From contig CAJFCV020000005.1 in the NCBI GenBank assembly GCA_904066235.2, positions 6,753,501-6,817,500 of the forward strand: DNA of 64,000 nucleotides, in the 5' to 3' direction. Source of the DNA: Bursaphelenchus xylophilus. Lineage: Eukaryota > Nematoda > Chromadorea > Rhabditida > Aphelenchoididae. This document shows positions 47,921-60,663 of this stretch, piece after piece (position 1 is the stretch's first letter; the number at the start of each line of letters is the position of its first letter). The translations under genes were made by a program, and so were the position numbers. Under the pieces are notes generated by a model that saw nothing but the letters and a program-made list of their open reading frames with translations, made no database searches and was not told where the DNA came from.

Positions 47921-50900
47921 ATGACGGCGTCCGACCAGTTCGCTTCCAATTCGACGACCATCGACGGCGTCTCCGTGCGCGCTTTGATGGCCGCCAATCG
48001 CCTCAACCTGACCGTGTGCCCGGAGGGCGTCTATTCGGACGACCAGAAGGGCTATCGGATCTACGCAAACATGCCGATCAGCATCTTCGGCATCTTCGCC
48101 AACATTCTGAATATTTTTATTTTCGCTGATCCGGAAATGAGGACCATGCTGGTCAATCATTTTTTGTTGGTGCTAAGCATATCAGGTGAGATTTGATCGG
48201 AAAAATCAGTTTGATGACTTCGCCGTTTTTTTATTGAATCCTCTTTACACATTTGCGACATTTTGAAATTTCAAAGTGGTCGTTATTACATTTATATTAT
48301 TTATTCCCTTTTGAAATATTTTCAACATTCTTTTTTGAATTGTGATCATTTATGCAAGCAACAATCTGTTTCCTTCACTTTTTTCCGAAGATTCGAAGGT
48401 TACTTGTTATCCCAACCTATCTCACATGACAGTTAATAAGATACGTTGACGGCGATTATTTATTTGAGGGATTATCTCAAGATGGAGCTCAAAAAAGAAC
48501 CAACTTCTCATTTTAATGAGTTGAAATCCGGAAAAGGAAATATCTGAGACGGAGTGATATGAAAAAGTGCAGACTATGGAATTACCGTAGTAAATCCACT
48601 ATTTCAGACTTGTTATTGTTGGCCTGCAATTTTTGTTTCCTCGTTTTGCCAGTGCTTGTCGTCGAAATGGACAGTTTCTTTTGGAATAATGTTTTTCCTC
48701 AGGTCATTCGGTAAGTTGCGTTCAAACTTCATACAATTTGATGATTGAAATACATTGTAATTTTTAAAATCTTGGTGAAATTTACATTCTTAACGAGCTA
48801 GCTAGACAGCCAGACTGTTATTGTATCCCACAGACATAACAGTTACATTTTAAGAGGCCTTACAGTTGTATTTTCGTCGTTGTAAATAAAAGTTTATAAG
48901 TTGGTTTGCAGTTTAAATTGTCTTTACCCACAATCTAATCTGAGTATTAGCAGAGTTTACCACCCAAACTTAAGTCCCATGTTTAAAAGAGTTTACCACC
49001 CAAACTTAAGTCCATGTTATTATACTCAAGTGTATAATAACATGGAATAATCCAGTTTTGATCTCTGAAATGGAATCCCCAGAATCTGCGAGTCATTAGA
49101 CGGCTTCGGATGGTCTCACTTAACAGATTAGAGCATTCCATGTCGGTGTAATTGAATAAACTGAAGGGCCAGATTAGGGTCATCTCCTTTGTTAATCTCT
49201 TACAGGAATTTAAATCTTTGATGCCCTATTTCCGCCGGAATTCGGAAGACTTGTTTTGTTTTTGCTTTCCCGGAAACCCTTGTTTAAGGAAGTAGCAATT
49301 CGTAATATGACTTGGTTATTGCGTTGTAGTCTTCTTTTCCATATTACATATATACCCTCTCTAAACTCAAATGTAAATGCAAATACAATTTTTCCAGGTA
49401 CTCATATCCTTTGGCATTAACCGCCCAAACCTGTGGAGTTTACTTGACCGTTCTGGTCTCAGTCCATCGATTTCTCGGCGTCTGTTATCCCTTTAAAGCC
49501 AAACGTTGGGTAACTCGATCTCCCGTTCAGTGGGCCATATTCGGATCCGTGGCCTTTAGTGTCCTGATCAATGTACCCACCTGGCTTGAGCTGAGTGTGG
49601 TCCCTTGCTATTCGGAGCGATTCTCAGCCCCATCTCAACAGATTGCCCTGGCCCCCTTCCATGAGATGACGTATGTTCTCATCAAGAAGACCATCGTCTA
49701 TACATTTGTAATGTTCGCCTTCCCTTTCGCGGTCCTAATCACCGTGAATATCAAAATTATTCAAGCAATGAGACATTCGTCCAAGCTGAGGAAGATGCAC
49801 ACTTATTCGACGAAGAGTGAATGTCAGAGTGAAAAGGAAGTGCTGAGTCAGCATGAGGTTCTGTTGAAACAATTTCGTCTGCTCAAACATACCAAGTACA
49901 GTGAGATGTTCCAGACGTTCAGTCGGTTGGGAAACAGCAAGTAAGATTTACATCATAGATTCGTTTATTAAGTCATCATTTTAAAAAAATGTCCATCGAA
50001 ACTCCTTCTTTTCTATCCAATTTCCGTTGCATACAGGGTGACCCAAAATAACGGAGACAAATGTTTGAAGGTCCCACCGCGAAAACCGGGGGTTAGAGAA
50101 ACATAAGCGACAATGGGTAATATTCTATAACACCTCCTCTATAATCCACGAAAATTTGGTGGAATCATCAAGACGCAAAAAAAAGTTACAGCTTAACAAA
50201 GATGCCTTGCGCCGTTTTTTGGCTTTCAAGTTTGGTTCCCGTGTGTTGCGTAGAGCCTGGCTGTACTACAGCTGCAGAAATGGCTAGTTCATTTTTTTTG
50301 TTAGACTACTATGTCTCTAAGAAAGCAGTTGCGTAGGTTTTTGGGCTACGATTTTTATTTCTACGGTGGTACCGATCGCAACATTGAAGATCGCCATTTT
50401 TCCCAAATTTTTTCCATAAAAAATTCAGTTTTTTTCAAATAAAGCTAAAACCGCTAGTACGTCTTCTATTCATAAATAGAATGATTCTGAAAAAATCTGT
50501 GATTGCTTGCTAGTTGCAACAGCTTTTCCTTAACAAGTTTCTCGCCCAGAACTTCCCCATGGCACGCTGCTTTGAGAAAGATGGGTTATCGATAACAGAA
50601 TGACATGATAGATAAAAATGGCGCATTATGCTCCTGTACACTTATGACTACGACTCTTGAGAATCAGCCTAGGGCACTTTCGGTCTTTATGTGTCACCGA
50701 CTCGACCTGTATTCCGCCTAAGGCAAAAATAAGGCAGAATTCTGGTGATTACCAAATAGCTACAAAATGTTTCTCTTTTGCTTTTATGGTGTTCCTTTAA
50801 TCATGTTCTAGTAACTCATATTACATTTTGCCTTATCTAACATTCAAACTCCTTCTTACGCTTACATTTTCAAAAAAAGCCGATTTTTGCACTTCAACTG

Positions 50901-53002
50901 CCTGAAAATACTCGGCTGTAACTTTTGAACCATCGATAGTTAAGCTTAGTACGATAGCTCATTTTAAAGATTTTATTATGATAATTTATAACTGCAAATC
51001 TCAAACTATTCCGAGTTTTCTTTTTTGAGTAAGGCATCTTTCTTGTAAAAAGACCCCACGGGCAGAAGGGTCCAAGTCAACCGGATATATTAATGTCGTT
51101 CAAGACAGAAGAGCATCGTACAACAAAACTACCGGTGAATAAAACTACCCTAACGTGGTACTGTAATATAAATAAGGAGTCACTCATGAATCTTAATAAG
51201 TCGCAGAAAAAACGGGAAATCTTTTGTCTCCGTTATTTTGGGTCACCCTGTAATGAGTAAGATTAAGAAGCTAGTTTCCACCCTTGTAAGCTCTGTTGTT
51301 TTCTATAATCCATGTCTTATGATACTGCAAAAATGGTTTATGAAGGAAAAAATTCAAATTTCCACGAACTGGAATACCTGTTTCGGATTAAAAATGGTTA
51401 GAGATTTTAGAGACCTACAGGATGATACCATGAGTCATAAATGTAAAGGGCAATCATTTTACTTCCTTATACGGCTTCAATGACGAGAAAAGGTTAGATG
51501 GATTATATATATATAGTATATATATATATGTATATATATACACATATACATGTTTATATATGTATATTATTGCAAGCAATTTGAGATTCTCGTTGAGATG
51601 TCCAAGGGCGATTTGCAGTATAATTTATTCAATTCAGACGATAGGGAGCTCAATATATTAACGAGTGCAAAACAGCGCTAAAAGGATCCTGTCAATATGT
51701 ATGTATAATTCCCGTCCTTTCAGTATTCTGAAGCCTTCCACGGACATCTTCAAGAATCGATTTACAAACTCATGGCGGGATCGCTCCGTCACCTTAATGC
51801 TCCTTGCAATTGTGGCCTTATTTCTTTTATGCAACGGCCTTGCTTTTTGTAATGGAATAATGGAATCAATTATGCTTTTAAAGAGCGATGCCGGGGTTTC
51901 TGAGAGCGTTGAGGATGTCCAATTCTTCGAGAGAGCTGTGGAAGTTTCCAATGTTCTGATCACTCTGAACTCGTCCACATCTACTCTGGTCTACATCATC
52001 TTCTCCAGCAAGTATCGTCTCATCTTCTTGGCCATGATGGGACTCAAGAAACGAGTCAGAGTGAGTTATCGTTTAGATGCTACAGTAATTCTTCTAAACT
52101 ATAAATTTTTTGGGTATTGATCTCTCACGGAACGGTCGAAAATGCGGTTATTACGAATATTATCAGTTCAGAATTTTCGTAAAAGAGATTTTTTGCAAAC
52201 AAAGTATTTAATTTGAATTGCGACGGAAAACACGGGTATCATAGAGTATCTTATGCAAATAAAAAAAGATAAGGGATACCCTAAAACGCACTAAATATGA
52301 ACTTACGAATGACAAAAAATAGACTAGACAAGGAGCTGTACGAAGAAAATCTTTACCAAAAATGTCACAACAGTGTTTGATCAACACAAAATGTAAAAAA
52401 AATATTATTTTAGGTCAACCGAGTGGCCCTTACGACTGGGCTGGCATGTCAACGAGCAGTTGAATTGTCCTTGATCCCCGACGAAGCTGGATCTCGGAAA
52501 ACTGAGTTTTGCGCCCAATTGGAGATGATCAAAAAACGACGAGGTACAGACGCCATATCTTATACATCAGTGACAACAGAGAAGGAGACCAAGAAAAAGA
52601 AGTTATTCCGATCATGCCAAAGTACGCTGGCCAATTCATTGACAAACTCGGAGAGCAATCTCAAGTACGTTTTATAATTTTGCAAAAGTACAGAAGAGAG
52701 ATTGTGAGAAATGAGGAGAGCTTCTTTTATTTTTAGATCAGACCCTCACTTTTCCGCATCAAAAATTACTGAATTTTCCGGAAATTGGACTTCGTTTTTC
52801 TGCGGTTTTTACATAACGCGATAAAACATTTTTTTAAAAGCTTTCCTATTAGTTGGACGAGTTATGCTCAACCGGTTTTTATGACCCTTTCTCCAGACTG
52901 ATGGATTGCCAAGACTCTAAGTCCCGTGCGACCTCGATCAGTGTGATGAACGAAGACGATCACCCACCCTCCCATGAACCTCATTCGCCTTCTACTCCCT
53001 AA
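47921..53002 (+). CDS. Neuropeptide-type rhodopsin-family GPCR (second FMRFamide-receptor-like gene)
   Basis: Predicted 534-aa receptor. Exons: 47921-48185, 48608-48710, 49398-49940, 51724-52060, 52414-52664 and 52897-53002. The N-terminus has glycosylation sequons (NST, NLT). TM1 is MPISIFGIFANILNIFIFAD. TM2 is NHFLLVLSISDLLLLACNF. The DRY site reads VSVHRFLGVCYPFKAKR. TM6 is DRSVTLMLLAIVALFLLCNG. The TM7 end is NSSTSTLVYIIFSSKYRLIF, the NSS...Y form of FMRFamide-receptor-like proteins. The third intracellular loop (about residues 275-330) is long and basic/acidic. The tail is Ser-rich and ends SPSTP. An in-frame ATG at 47903 would add six residues. Intron 3 holds TIR element G and a TA microsatellite. 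Confidence 0.88.
48952..49046. repeat. 37-bp tandem duplication running into a perfect hairpin
   Basis: GAGTTTACCACCCAAACTTA...GTCC occurs at 48952 and again at 48989. The second copy flows into a 15-bp perfect inverted repeat (49011-49025 TCCATGTTATTATAC; 49032-49046) with a 6-base loop. It lies in intron 2 of the GPCR. Confidence 0.75.
50034..51250. mobile_element. TIR element G, Tc1/mariner-like ends, 1217 bp
   Basis: Perfect 28-bp terminal inverted repeats start CAGGGTGACCCAAAATAACG and end ...GGTCACCCTG. They are flanked by TA on both sides (50032-50033 and 51251-51252). The size is near that of a mariner element but no transposase frame is seen, so it is non-autonomous or fully decayed. 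It lies in intron 3 of the GPCR. Confidence 0.85.
51504..51568. repeat. TA-rich microsatellite
   Basis: TATATATA tracts broken by single G, C and A bases, in intron 3 of the second GPCR. Confidence 0.8.
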
Positions 53003-53361
53003 TAATGTACAAAAATACCTGCGTTTATTTATTCATGGCCATTTTTATCTTCTTCTTGATCTCTAAAGTAATTCATTAACTCGTGGGTCCCTTCTTTTTA
53101 ATCTCAAACTCTTTCAATTGCCATTTGAAGCACATAATCATCTGAAAATCTTTATATTCGCCGATCTCCATGCAAATAAATTATTGAAATTTTTGTATTT
53201 TATCTTCAAATGAGACCAATGGGAATGAGACTCAGACCAAAGACTGCCTCAGGCGAGTTTTTCCTCGTCCGAGAGACACTAAATGAATATCAGGAATCTG
53301 ATAATGGTATTCGAAATATTTGAAAAACGCTTAGAAAATAAATTAAGTTCTTGGGTTTATG
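53003..53361. other. Short convergent intergenic stretch
   Basis: Between the ends of the GPCR (+) and the transthyretin-like gene (-). No gene is seen; both 3' UTRs should lie here. Confidence 0.5.
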
Positions 53362-54690
53362 TCAGAAGCCATCAAAAATATCGAATTCGTTGTCGTAATT
53401 AAGGCGTCTCGGGTAGAAATGATGGCGTCGTATCTTGGCCGAGGGAACTTGCCGTTCTTCGTTATGGAATCGAGTCTCCAAGTTGACGGTGCCCAGCTCA
53501 AATTGCTTGTTAGGGACTCCACGCAAAGTGACGTAACTGTAGGGGATCTGGAATGTCACGATTCGACTTCCTTGGCTGTTCTGAAAAGATCCACAATATT
53601 CATAATTTTATATCTTATGTAAGTTTTGGACTTAATATTGCAATTTTCTATCTAAAATGGCTGTTTTTCCGACCGAAATTCTACAGTTTCTTCTTAGAAA
53701 AACCGTCTAAAAACCCGAAAAGAACCTTTCCCCCTTCCCCCGTAAAAAAAAACGTCTAGCGAGGCAAAAATATAAAAATAACGAAGGATTAACCCCGGGC
53801 GTTTCAACGAAATTACTATACTCACTCTGTTATCATCTTCACAGTCGTGTGTTATTTTGAGAATGGGCTCGATGTCTGTCTCTTCAGAGGTGGATCCTTG
53901 GACCATGAATTTGCCGTCAATGTCAGTAAAAGTTTCGTCGAGGAGATCATCTGGATCGGGAGCTAAAAGATAAACGTTGAGGTATATAAATAAGGCTTTG
54001 TTAAATCTTTAAAGTTTTGTCAATATTCAGCCTTGAGAACTTTAAAGTAAAAGACTAGCGAGCTCTTTAATTGACTGCACTCTTATCAAAACTATGTGCT
54101 ACAACGTGACTTCCGGCAGAAAAAATTGTTATTTTTATCATCATATACCATAGATACGTTTTACACAAAACATCCGGCAGCTAATTAACTCTACAAAATA
54201 TTGGGAAAAACAACTTTTTGCTTCAAGTAATTATTCTTACAGATACGGAGTCGTAAAATCATTTTATAAAGTCCAAGTGCTTTCTTTAGAGCTGTCAATT
54301 ATCAGTTGAACCGGTCAATATTTTACACCTTTAATGGGCGATTAAAATGCCTGAGGTCGGGCGATCTTTTGACTTGGAGGAATTCCGCCACAAAAAAAGA
54401 GAAAAATTTTTTTTGCAAAAAAAGTGCTGAATATTCGAAAAAAGGACAAAGATTCTCACATGTTCAACCGTATGCCCTGAGGGTAAAGGCCGATCACACC
54501 CTTCAAGCTAAAAATATACTATTGAAAAAAAGAACTGACCAATGTCAATATCGTAGAGGCTGACTCTCACATTGATCGCCGGCGATGCTCCACACATCAG
54601 CTTGCCTGAGGCGGCCACACTTTGCTCTCTGGCCAAAACGGTTGTGGTAATCAGAGCGAGTAAGACCAGTGCTCCGAGTGATTGCAACAT
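53362..54690 (-). CDS. Transthyretin-like (TTR-52/ttr family) secreted protein
   Basis: Nematode transthyretin-like proteins are small secreted beta-sandwich proteins; one C. elegans member bridges apoptotic cells to engulfing cells, most have no known role. Exons 54690-54540, 53962-53826 and 53580-53362 give 168 aa. Residues 1-20 are a signal peptide (LQSLGALVLLALITTTVLA). The domain begins SGKLMCGASPAINVRVSLYD, the typical first strand with Cys. It continues DPDDLLDETFTDIDGKFMVQG and LKITHDCEDDN, and ends IVTFQIPYSYVT...GTVNLETRF. The basic tail (KIRRHHFYPRRLNYDNEFD) is longer than usual. Confidence 0.92.
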
Positions 54691-57110
54691 TTATAACTGT
54701 GGCTTTGGTAATATACAGATAAAAGGAAAAGCCGGGGCTACAATTAAAGTGGTTTTAGCAAAGTCCAATTATCAGTGATGATTACGAAATCATTGAAATG
54801 AGCAAGAAATTCGCGGAATTTGAAGAAATCGCATAAAACTGCAAAAAATCGGCGCCTTTTTAACGATCAAAATGAAAGTGTGGATAATAAAGGTTTGAGT
54901 TTTGATAAAAAAAGGAAAAAATCATAATAATCGACATGACAACATCACTTTACAGTAAAACTACGAGTAATTTTTTATCTTTCAATTTTCTCGCGAAAGT
55001 AAGTTTTTAGAGCCTCTCCTTAACCTTTATTTTGTTGGTGTCAAATCACAATCCCAAATGTATACAATACTCTCAAGACTCCGAGGCGCCGCCGTTATAA
55101 TCTGCTGGTCATAAGTGACCTAAACTGGACCGTCTCTTCTCCTTTTCCACTCCCCCTTTAGCAAAAAAGGCCAGCTCGATGGAAATTAGCAGCTTATCAA
55201 TTTTCTGCCATGTAAAAAACTTCGGTTTAAGTTCGAAATGTATTGACGTTACGGATTATGATATAATATGTCACGAGAGCAAGGGTTTTGGGTGATTTTC
55301 AGAATTTTTAGCTATGTGAATTAATGGGATAAATAAATAAAACTCAAGCATACGAGTATATCGGTTGCCTTTATAGAGGGTTGCTGCATAAAAAAATAAA
55401 ATAAAAGCGTCAAGAAGATGAATAAGGCCTCCAAATTTACTAAAAATTTGTCTGACTGTCCATTTCCAAAATTTTGGGCCTCTCCAAAGACCGTGACTTT
55501 TCCAAAGTCTCCGGCCAACTCGAAAACGGGGGTAGCCCCTCCAATCCAATTTCTTTTTGTTTGTAATGTTTTGGGAAAGCGGAAAAATAATGGCCTTGAA
55601 ATAAATTGGGACCCGAGAAACTCCCCGAATGAAACTCCCTCGAATAAACAAGACACGACATTTAAATTACAGTAACCCTTGAACCCTGAACAGCTGATAA
55701 GCATAAAGCCCTCGGGGAATCCGCTTAACAAGCCAAAATCAAACATCTTCAAAGTGATTGGAAGGGGTTTTGAGGAAGAGATTTGCAGAGAATTACTGAA
55801 AGAAGTAATACCTTAAGAGTTTCCTTTACAGAAATAGACACCTTATGATTCCGATGACCCAAGATCTCTTCTCTAATCAGTCGTTTTGCAGCCAGATGAT
55901 TTTTGTTTACGTTGGCATGGGATGGCTCCGAAAACTGTAAGTTTTGTAATTTGTTTTCGAAAAATTTCAAACAAAATTACTGTAGAGATTTGAAAGTCTC
56001 AAAACATAGAAATATTGATAACAAGAGCTCCATTTACAAATGCAAAAGAAGGAGAATATTTTAGATGTCAATAAAAGTTGTGAACAAAGGTTTGGTCGGG
56101 CACCTCATCATCGCCAAACCGTTTTTATCAGCGGCCGAGGTCAAAGAAGGACAAAAACCATTGTCCTTTTTGGCAAGATTGTGTTGGTATGTTTGGAAGG
56201 TTGGCTGAAAAAACGGAACACTTGGAACTCTTTAAAAGTTACTAACCTTTGGCAAAGGCATTTAATCATGTCTAAGGATTCTTAAACTATAAGCAATCCT
56301 CGAACCTTTGATGGACTCTGCTCAACTCTCAAGAAAACGCCTCTGGCTTACGTTGGGACTTAAACTGCAAATTGTTCTCCTTGTAACTTTAGTTTTCTAT
56401 CGAAAATTTGTATGGCGTGGTTTCGACAGAGCAATAACATCATCATCCTTCGAAGAAGTGATTCATTTCCGGTCGTAAAGTCCACCAAACTTATAGGAAC
56501 AAGAATTTAAATGGAAAGAACGAAATTTCTTGGCGTGGGATACCGTAATCATCAAAAAGTTATATAACAAAATAAAAATCCCTATAGATCCTAGAGAAGT
56601 CAGCGACGTGATTTTACAGGGTTATTTTAAAGCCCCGAATCCCTGAATTCCTAGGGAAGCGCCTTTACAGCATAAATCCCACGTTTTCCGCCTAAAAAAC
56701 TTGAGATAACACGTTTCGCTAGACGAAACATGTGTCTCGAATATTTCTTGTATAAATTTTAAGCTTCCGCAGGTCTTACCACTGAAATATGTAATCAAAG
56801 TCTTGTAAAAAAGCTGTTTTTAAGGCTTTGTTATTCATTTTATCCAAGCCATGATCTTCAAAAATCGCCCAAAACAATTAGGTTTCGATTTGATTTATTC
56901 CACAATATGCAAATTTAAATTTAATTTGTATTACTCGATAATCGTACAATGCTTGCGATGGAAAACAATTACGTATTTGATACACAATAAAAACATGTGG
57001 AAAGGATAATTCGAATGAGAATACCATGATTAATTTACGACATTCCAAAGGTCAGTCACAATTATTATTCCTACCACTTTACCGTAATCCTCCGAAACTT
57101 TGCCCAGCCC
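54691..57110. other. Intergenic, no supportable gene
   Basis: Two overlapping minus-strand frames (55271-55651 and 55321-55752, 126 and 143 codons) are the longest. They overlap each other in different frames and lack motifs, so neither is called. AT-rich otherwise. Confidence 0.45.
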
Positions 57111-58891
57111 TCAATAAAGTCCACATCCCTTCAATTTTGAGCTCAAGATTGTATCCATGACCGAATCCAACACAAACTGGACTTGCTGAGTGTCCGTGGC
57201 ACAGGTCTGATGACAATAAATATTCTTATTGGGGACCTCATTGGCCAAGAAGAATTTCTTCTCAATATATTTGACACACGGCTCGTATTTGAGGTCCCCA
57301 TTATAGTCGGGGAAGGTCTTCTTTAGGGGGATCTGCGTCTCTTCAATCTTTTCTCGAAACAAATCTTTTTTGTTGAGGAAGAGGATGATGGAAGTCTCAA
57401 TGAAATGCTTGTTGTTACAGACTTGTTTGAATAACTGGATGGATTCAAGCATTCGGTTCTGGAATTGACATGTGCGAGATTAATTGAACATGTGTCTTTT
57501 TGATGTTAATAAATGGAATGACAAAAAACAATAAAAAAAAATGACAGATGGTCTTGCCGGGGTTTCGCATATTCTAAGAGAAAAAACTAAAGATTTTTGC
57601 AATTTAGAATGAAAAACTGGAGTTTTGGCTAATTTACGTTGGCTTTAAAATATATTTCATTCAAATTTGAAAGCAGAATTTTTAATTCGTTCTCATAATA
57701 AACCAGTTCTTTGCCCTTATTTGTCATACAGTACGTTCCTATCGCCCTGTTCTTACCGTGGTATTATCTTCTATCAAAACTTGGTCGTATTCACTCAACG
57801 CGACAACAAATATCACAGCCCTTGCATCATCAAAACAGTGGATCCATTTCTTCCGCTGTGATCTTTGCCCTCCTACGTCAAACACTCTGGAAGCGGGCGG
57901 GATTAATATATTCTCGGGCTCTTAATGAAAGCTTCCGTTCCAAATAACACATACCTCCATAGTTTGTCCTTGATCTTAAAAGTCACTTCGATTACACCCA
58001 TTGTTGATATACGAAGCAGAAGAATGTCCTGTTGGCTGGGGATATAACTCGGATTACATATCCGATCCAGGGATTCGATGAAACTAAAATACGATTCAGG
58101 CAATTTCCTAAGATATTATTATTCAAAAATAGCCATAGCTGACATGCGAGGAGTGTAAATTTAGTAATGATAGACTACAAACCTGTATTTCTAGGAAATA
58201 CTTACTGTACTGAGGAGTCTGGCACATAAAACTCCATCCGCCGTTCCAACGCTTTTTTAAAGGCTTTGTCAAGGGTCAATTCTTTAATGGCTACGTAGAT
58301 ATTGTCAGCAATGGGATCACCTTCTTTATTCTTTTTTATAACGGCATCTATTAGACGGGCATGTTCCTAAAGAACAGTAGGTTCCGAGGTAAATAAAAGG
58401 GATTAAATTACTTCATTAAGTTCCTTTACTCACCACAGAATTTGGGTTCGAATACCTTAGGCCTAGCCTCTCGATTCCCTGCACCATGTAATGCATGGCT
58501 TGAATAACATTCGCAAAAACCATTGATTTCTTCTGTAAGGCATCGGCTTCAGAGTATCCATTATCATGAATAATTCTGCAATTCTCAATTTTAAATAGTA
58601 GTAATTACTACGTAACAATAAAATTTCATAGAGTTGTTAGTTCTTATTACCAAAAAATTTACTGCACTGTTGAGGCTCGAAGACGAAGAGAACTTACTTC
58701 ATTTGCTTCAAGATTGTACTTTTTCCACTCTCACCGGCACCTAAAATTAAGTACGGTACAAAACAATGGAAATACGCACCCAATAGAAGTAGCTTAATGG
58801 TAGAATCATTGATCCGACGATCCTTTTCGATTTGATCATTGATCTCTTTATTGCGACGGGCATCAACATTGGAACTCTCGCAGACTCCCAT
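57111..58891 (-). CDS. Heterotrimeric G-protein alpha subunit, Gi/o-like (gpa type)
   Basis: Signal-transducing GTPase at the inner plasma membrane. Exons, 5' to 3': 58891-58780, 58740-58698, 58575-58434, 58366-58206, 58083-57955, 57886-57757 and 57458-57111; exactly 354 aa, the normal Gi/o length. The start at 58891 gives MGVC, the myristoyl-Gly and palmitoyl-Cys signal; the frame is open 12 codons further upstream but that start would mask it. The P-loop is [19 protein letters not shown]. Switch I is [14 protein letters not shown]. Switch II is [18 protein letters not shown] with the catalytic Gln. Base recognition uses FLNKKDLF and [10 protein letters not shown]. The C-terminus KGCGLY has Cys at -4 (pertussis-toxin-type site), closest to Go. 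It is a divergent nematode gpa-type gene; the number is not assignable. Confidence 0.95.
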
Positions 58892-60663
58892 TAAGTTGAG
58901 GATGCGCTTTTTGGCCGTTTTATCCATTCATCAGCGCCGGCAGGGATCAGTTTGCGTCGACTGAGATAGCTGAAAGAGCTCTGGAATTTTTTTAAATTTC
59001 ACTTGCTAAAATACAATTAAAAACTGAAAAAAATAAATTGTAGAGAGGAAATTGAAATGCACGGAAGTGTGACTGACAATTAGGATTCAAGGGTTGAGTT
59101 GCAATTGGAAATTGGGGCACGAAATGTTTTTTGATGAAAGCCTCCAGATGTAAGTGCAAATGAAAGGTAAGTTTATGTAGATATGAATGTTTATTCGCTA
59201 TTATTACGACTAGAACATGGGAATGGTATTGTTGAGATTCCCACGAACCCCAAACACTTCCCGAATAATTAATTTCTTTCTAAAGTATGAGTATATATTG
59301 TGTTCAAGAGCTCAGATTACTTAACTCATAAAAACTGAGCCCTTTAGGTAAATTAAAAAAGACACATATTGTTCAAAGCTACCAAAATTTTGATGACGCA
59401 AAATTTGCGTGTCAAAATTTATGAACAAAATTAGGAAACGGGCCATTTTTACATCCCATGCGCAATGTAATGTCATAAGGCCGGCATTCAAGAAAAATGA
59501 AGTGGAAATAACTTGTTGTGAGCAAATGTAGTAAGCATTAAGAGACACCGGGCACGAGTTCTCAAACGTATTACAAAACAATGTAATTGGAAAATCGATA
59601 AACGGAGAGCCTTCTTAAAAATACGCTTTTTAATGTAGACTTCAACCAAAACCCAGACGTCAAGCACCGTCCGATAAGGCAACAATTGAGCCCCCTTTCA
59701 TTCTATGACATAGTCGGTCCCCAATTACTATCACCATACACGTAGGAGATTAGCACAACTTACACCTCTTCAAACCAGCTTCCAAATGTGAGTGGGAAAG
59801 CGAAATTACTTGAACTTGGAAGGCGAAACAGCCTGAGGGCAAAAACTCATTAAAAAGAAAATTTAAATACATGACCTCGCCGGTCTTAAAGCCAAATTAA
59901 GTCATCACACTCGTAAGAAAACAAAAATAACTTCTGCTTCAGCTCCTCCTCTCCTCCTCCCCAGGCCATGTAATTACCGGCCGTGCGGGGCGCTGCGTGT
60001 AAATAATTACTGTTCAATTCGCCGGGCCCGCAACGTGATCGCGAAAGGCACTGTCGCCCGGGCAACGTTATTTTCGTACGTTCTTTCCGCGGACAGCGTA
60101 AGAAGTGTAACAGAAATGTAAGAGTAATGGAAAGAAGTATGAAAGCTCGGGCAGGAACATGTTAATTATGCACGGGCCCACTTTCAATTAAACATCGATG
60201 GGTTACGTAATTCAAGAGGTCTTGAGGACAGGTGTTTGCTGGATAAGAATGAAGCTGAAAATACTCGTGGTTTTGTAGCACAAAACTTTCTTTGCTCAAA
60301 GCTTATTGCTTTGGGAAATTTGAGGAATTTAAAGTGGATATCAAATATTAACCATGATGAAATAAACAGAACATATCATACTTTATTCTGAATCAATAAG
60401 AGATTTTTTGAACATTTAAAATGATGTATTGGTTCAAGTCATCGTCATTTTTTTTGATTCTTTTACATAAAAAGCAAAAGAAAATGTCACGCTATCTTGC
60501 TGCATTAAGGTTATAGTAAATTATATTTTTATTAGTGAATTTGGAAATAAAATACAATTAAAACGCTTGGGTTACCAGGAAATGGATGATGGCATTAAAA
60601 CAATATCGTTTGACGTTTGGTAAATATGTTTTGATGAGATTGAGAAACGGGGAAAACAAAGAA
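58892..60663. other. Intergenic between G-alpha and M20 peptidase, with a GC-rich island
   Basis: No gene is seen. 59945-60095 is strikingly GC- and CpG-rich (CCGGCCGTGCGGGGCGCTGC; GCCGGGCCCGCAACGTGATC) against an AT-rich background. Being between divergent genes, it may be a promoter or regulatory island. Confidence 0.45.

Noticed and set aside
47690..48160. Minus-strand frame of 156 codons over the GPCR's first exon
   Set aside because: Antisense shadow of a GC-rich coding exon; the plus-strand frame has clear transmembrane segments and splice phases.
55271..55752. Overlapping minus-strand frames of 126 and 143 codons
   Set aside because: They overlap in different frames, show no motif, signal peptide with a domain, or splice partners, and the region is otherwise AT-rich non-coding.
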